From NCBI GenBank assembly GCA_964494505.1, contig CAZBRO010000056.1, positions 1 to 6,988 on the forward strand: a DNA stretch of 6,988 nt, in the 5' to 3' direction. The notes under the pieces are model-generated. The model saw only the letters and a program-made list of their open reading frames with translations, ran no database searches and was not told where the DNA came from. The DNA is from CAIYRG01 sp964494505. Lineage in GTDB: Bacteria; Pseudomonadota; Alphaproteobacteria; Micropepsales; Micropepsaceae. Position numbers and translations under genes: made by a program. Of the stretch, positions 5,853-6,988 are shown piece by piece (positions within the stretch are counted from its first letter, which is position 1; each line of letters opens with the position of its first letter).

Positions 5853-5894
5853 GAAGGCCCGGGTGCGGTGAACGGCATCCGGGCCTTCTTCTTT
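5853..5894 (+). terminator. Intrinsic terminator of the first lectin-like gene
   Basis: GAAGGCCCGGGTGC (5853-5866) pairs with GCATCCGGGCCTTC (5875-5888), a 14-bp stem with one G-T pair and an 8-nt loop, followed by TTCTTT. It lies 31 nt after the stop codon and separates the two lectin-like genes into distinct transcription units. Confidence 0.85.
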
Positions 5895-5955
5895 GGCCGG
5901 TTTGGCCGGAGAGCTGCTTCTTTGGCGGGGCGGCTTCATCGAACGCTCGAGTCCA

Positions 5956-5964
5956 TGCTATAGG
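5956..5964 (+). promoter_or_regulatory. Candidate extended -10 promoter of the second lectin-like gene
   Basis: TGCTATAGG gives TG-n (5956-5957) followed by TATAGG (5959-5964), which starts 98 nt before the start codon. It corresponds in position to the motif at 5050 upstream of the first paralogue. No clear -35 is seen. The remaining leader sequence (5965-6043) is not obviously alike between the two genes. Confidence 0.4.
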
Positions 5965-6043
5965 ATCGCGCGTGTCTGAGCATTGAGGGCTGCGGAACCT
6001 CGCGGGTGCATCGCGGGCCACGCCAGACATCGGGAAATCAATC

Positions 6044-6049
6044 AGGAGG
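6044..6049 (+). promoter_or_regulatory. Ribosome binding site that fixes the start of the second lectin-like gene
   Basis: A perfect AGGAGG lies seven bases before ATG 6057. The frame is also open to an ATG at 6006, but that start would add 17 residues in front of the signal peptide and lacks a comparable site. Alignment with the first paralogue also favours 6057. Confidence 0.85.
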
Positions 6050-6056
6050 CGCGAAT

Positions 6057-6728
6057 ATGAACAAGCGAATCATTGTTTCTTCCATAGCCATGGTGCTTGC
6101 AGGGTCGGCCGCGGTGCTGGCGGCGCAGGCTCCGGGGCCCCAGCAACCGATGACCTTTTTCGTGACCAGCACGACACCGACCGGTTCCGGCAATCTCGGC
6201 GGTCTCGCAGGGGCGGATCAGATTTGCCAGAACCTTGCCGCCGCCGTCGGCGCCGGCAATCACACCTGGCACGCCTATCTCTCCACCCAGGCCACCAATG
6301 CAGGCCCGGGCGTGAACGCGCGCGCCCGCATCGGAGCGGGCCCCTGGTACAATGCCAAGGGCGTGATGATCGCCGCCAATGTCGGCGACCTGCACGGCGA
6401 CAATCAGCGCGACCGCAACAACATCCAGAAGGCCAACATGCTCGATGAGAAGGGGCAAATCATCAAAGGCGCCGGCGACATGCCCAACCAGCACGACATG
6501 CTGACGGGTTCGGATTCGGACGGGCGCGCTTTCCCCGCCGGCCTTGATACCACCTGCAACAATTGGACGGATGCCACCGACGACCACCGTGCGATGCTCG
6601 GCCATGCCGACCGGACGGGGGGCGGCAATGTGTCGTGGAACTCCGCCCATATGAGCACGGGCTGTTCCGCGCCCAAGCTCGTCCAAACCGGGGGCGCCGG
6701 CCATTTCTATTGCTTTGCGATCAACTGA
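6057..6728 (+). CDS. Exported lectin-like protein, paralogue 2
   Basis: This 223-residue protein is the tandem copy of the gene at 5148. It has a signal peptide (about 1-23) with one residue fewer than its neighbour, then the same mature domain: FFVTSTTPTG, NLGGLAGADQICQ, TWHAYLSTQAT, GPWYNAKG, DLHGDNQRDRN, HDMLTGSDSDGRAF, CNNWTDA, GHADRTGGG, GGAGHFYCF. The four cysteines (57, 167, 203, 219) are all kept. Substitutions cluster in surface-type positions such as GK/NH near 68-69 and NL/QI near 134-135, while the central block is nearly unchanged even at DNA level. Like its neighbour it is probably exported and disulphide-bonded. The ligand is unknown and 'lectin' rests on family naming. It has its own ribosome binding site and terminator, so its expression can differ from that of the first copy. 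Confidence 0.85.
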   Translation: MNKRIIVSSIAMVLAGSAAVLAAQAPGPQQPMTFFVTSTTPTGSGNLGGLAGADQICQNLAAAVGAGNHTWHAYLSTQATNAGPGVNARARIGAGPWYNAKGVMIAANVGDLHGDNQRDRNNIQKANMLDEKGQIIKGAGDMPNQHDMLTGSDSDGRAFPAGLDTTCNNWTDATDDHRAMLGHADRTGGGNVSWNSAHMSTGCSAPKLVQTGGAGHFYCFAIN

Positions 6729-6767
6729 CCGCGAAGCCGGGCTGTTCAGGCGGCCTATTGTTGAAGG

Positions 6768-6803
6768 AAGGCTCGGGCGGAAATGCCCGGGCCTTTCGAT
6801 TTT
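6768..6803 (+). terminator. Intrinsic terminator of the second lectin-like gene
   Basis: AAGGCTCGGGC (6768-6778) pairs with GCCCGGGCCTT (6785-6795), an 11-bp stem with one T-G pair and a 6-nt loop, followed by a T-rich tail (TTTCGATTTT, 6794-6803). It resembles the terminator after the first paralogue in arm sequence, so it was probably copied along with the gene. Confidence 0.82.
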
Positions 6804-6848
6804 GGGGGCGTTTAGGGGCTCGCGCGGGCTCTTTTCTCGCGTGACCAT

Positions 6849-6890
6849 CGGGGTTTCGTCACCGGCCGCGCGGTCTAAGGGCAAACCCCG
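6849..6890. repeat. Inverted repeat upstream of tRNA-Arg
   Basis: CGGGGTTT (6849-6856) and AAACCCCG (6883-6890) are perfect 8-bp arms around 26 nt. A nested ACCG/CGGT pair (6861-6864 and 6871-6874) lies inside. It lies about 43 bp before the tRNA gene, in a gap that holds no coding sequence. A role in tRNA promoter control or chance are both possible. Confidence 0.35.
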
Positions 6891-6933
6891 CTTCCACTTT
6901 GCCGGATTGCGCTCTAGTTTCGCGCCACGGCTC

Positions 6934-6988
6934 GCACCCGTAGCTCAGCTGGATAGAGTGCTGCCCTCCGAAGGCAGAGGTCACAGGT
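6934..6988 (+). tRNA. tRNA-Arg, anticodon CCG, 3' part cut by window edge
   Basis: The 5' acceptor strand GCACCCG is followed by TA and a D arm (GCTC...GAGT). The anticodon stem CTGCC/GGCAG encloses CTCCGAA, giving anticodon CCG, which reads the arginine codon CGG. The window ends at the first strand of the T arm. The missing part should hold the TTCGAATC-type loop and the 3' acceptor strand. Confidence 0.94.

Noticed and set aside
6042..6884. Minus-strand open frames opposite both lectin-like genes
   Set aside because: They look alike only because the sense genes are paralogues. They have no ribosome binding site and a composition typical of shadows.
1..6988. Genomic island bounded by the two tRNA genes
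   Set aside because: No integrase is present, I saw no repeat of the tRNA-Ala 3' end in the window, and the genes look like ordinary chromosomal ones. tRNAs at both edges are not evidence enough.

Overview
The window is high-GC DNA (my impression, not a count) that looks like an alphaproteobacterial chromosome. Supporting this are the DgcA-type racemase sequence, the style of the two tRNAs, strong AGGAGG-like ribosome binding sites and long GC-driven shadow reading frames opposite the real genes. I cannot name a genus. The window is cut inside a tRNA gene at each end: tRNA-Ala(CGC) on the left and tRNA-Arg(CCG) on the right, both on the + strand.

Layout. After tRNA-Ala (1-72) comes a long imperfect hairpin (95-164). 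Next is a minus-strand exported sorbosone/aldose dehydrogenase-like six-bladed propeller protein (171-1412). It is divergent from a small exported protein with a FliL-like layout (1512-1952). A gene-free 232-bp stretch follows. Then comes a minus-strand exported PQQ-dependent alcohol-dehydrogenase-type eight-bladed propeller protein (2185-3807). Its divergent spacer (3808-4027) carries two related CTAG-bounded palindromic elements in opposite orientation. Beyond them on the + strand is an enolase-superfamily N-acetyl-D-glutamate racemase/dipeptide epimerase, DgcA-like (4028-5020). Two tandem paralogues of an exported lectin-like family follow (5148-5822 and 6057-6728), each with its own terminator and a similarly placed extended -10-like motif.

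How the genes may work together. Five of the six proteins carry an N-terminal export signal, so most of the window serves the periplasm or outside of the cell. The two dehydrogenases would oxidise sugars or alcohols in the periplasm and pass electrons to the respiratory chain. No PQQ biosynthesis gene or cytochrome c is visible here, so cofactor and electron acceptor must come from elsewhere. The racemase is cytoplasmic and belongs to D-amino-acid or murein-peptide metabolism. There is no convincing multi-gene operon: strands alternate and each gene appears to be its own transcription unit.

The most interesting signals are the paired palindromic elements, one of which abuts the Shine-Dalgarno sequence of the PQQ gene; the mosaic identity between the two lectin-like genes; and the absence of the usual adjacent-cysteine pair in the PQQ enzyme. 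I did not find evidence for a wholly new defence or mobile system.
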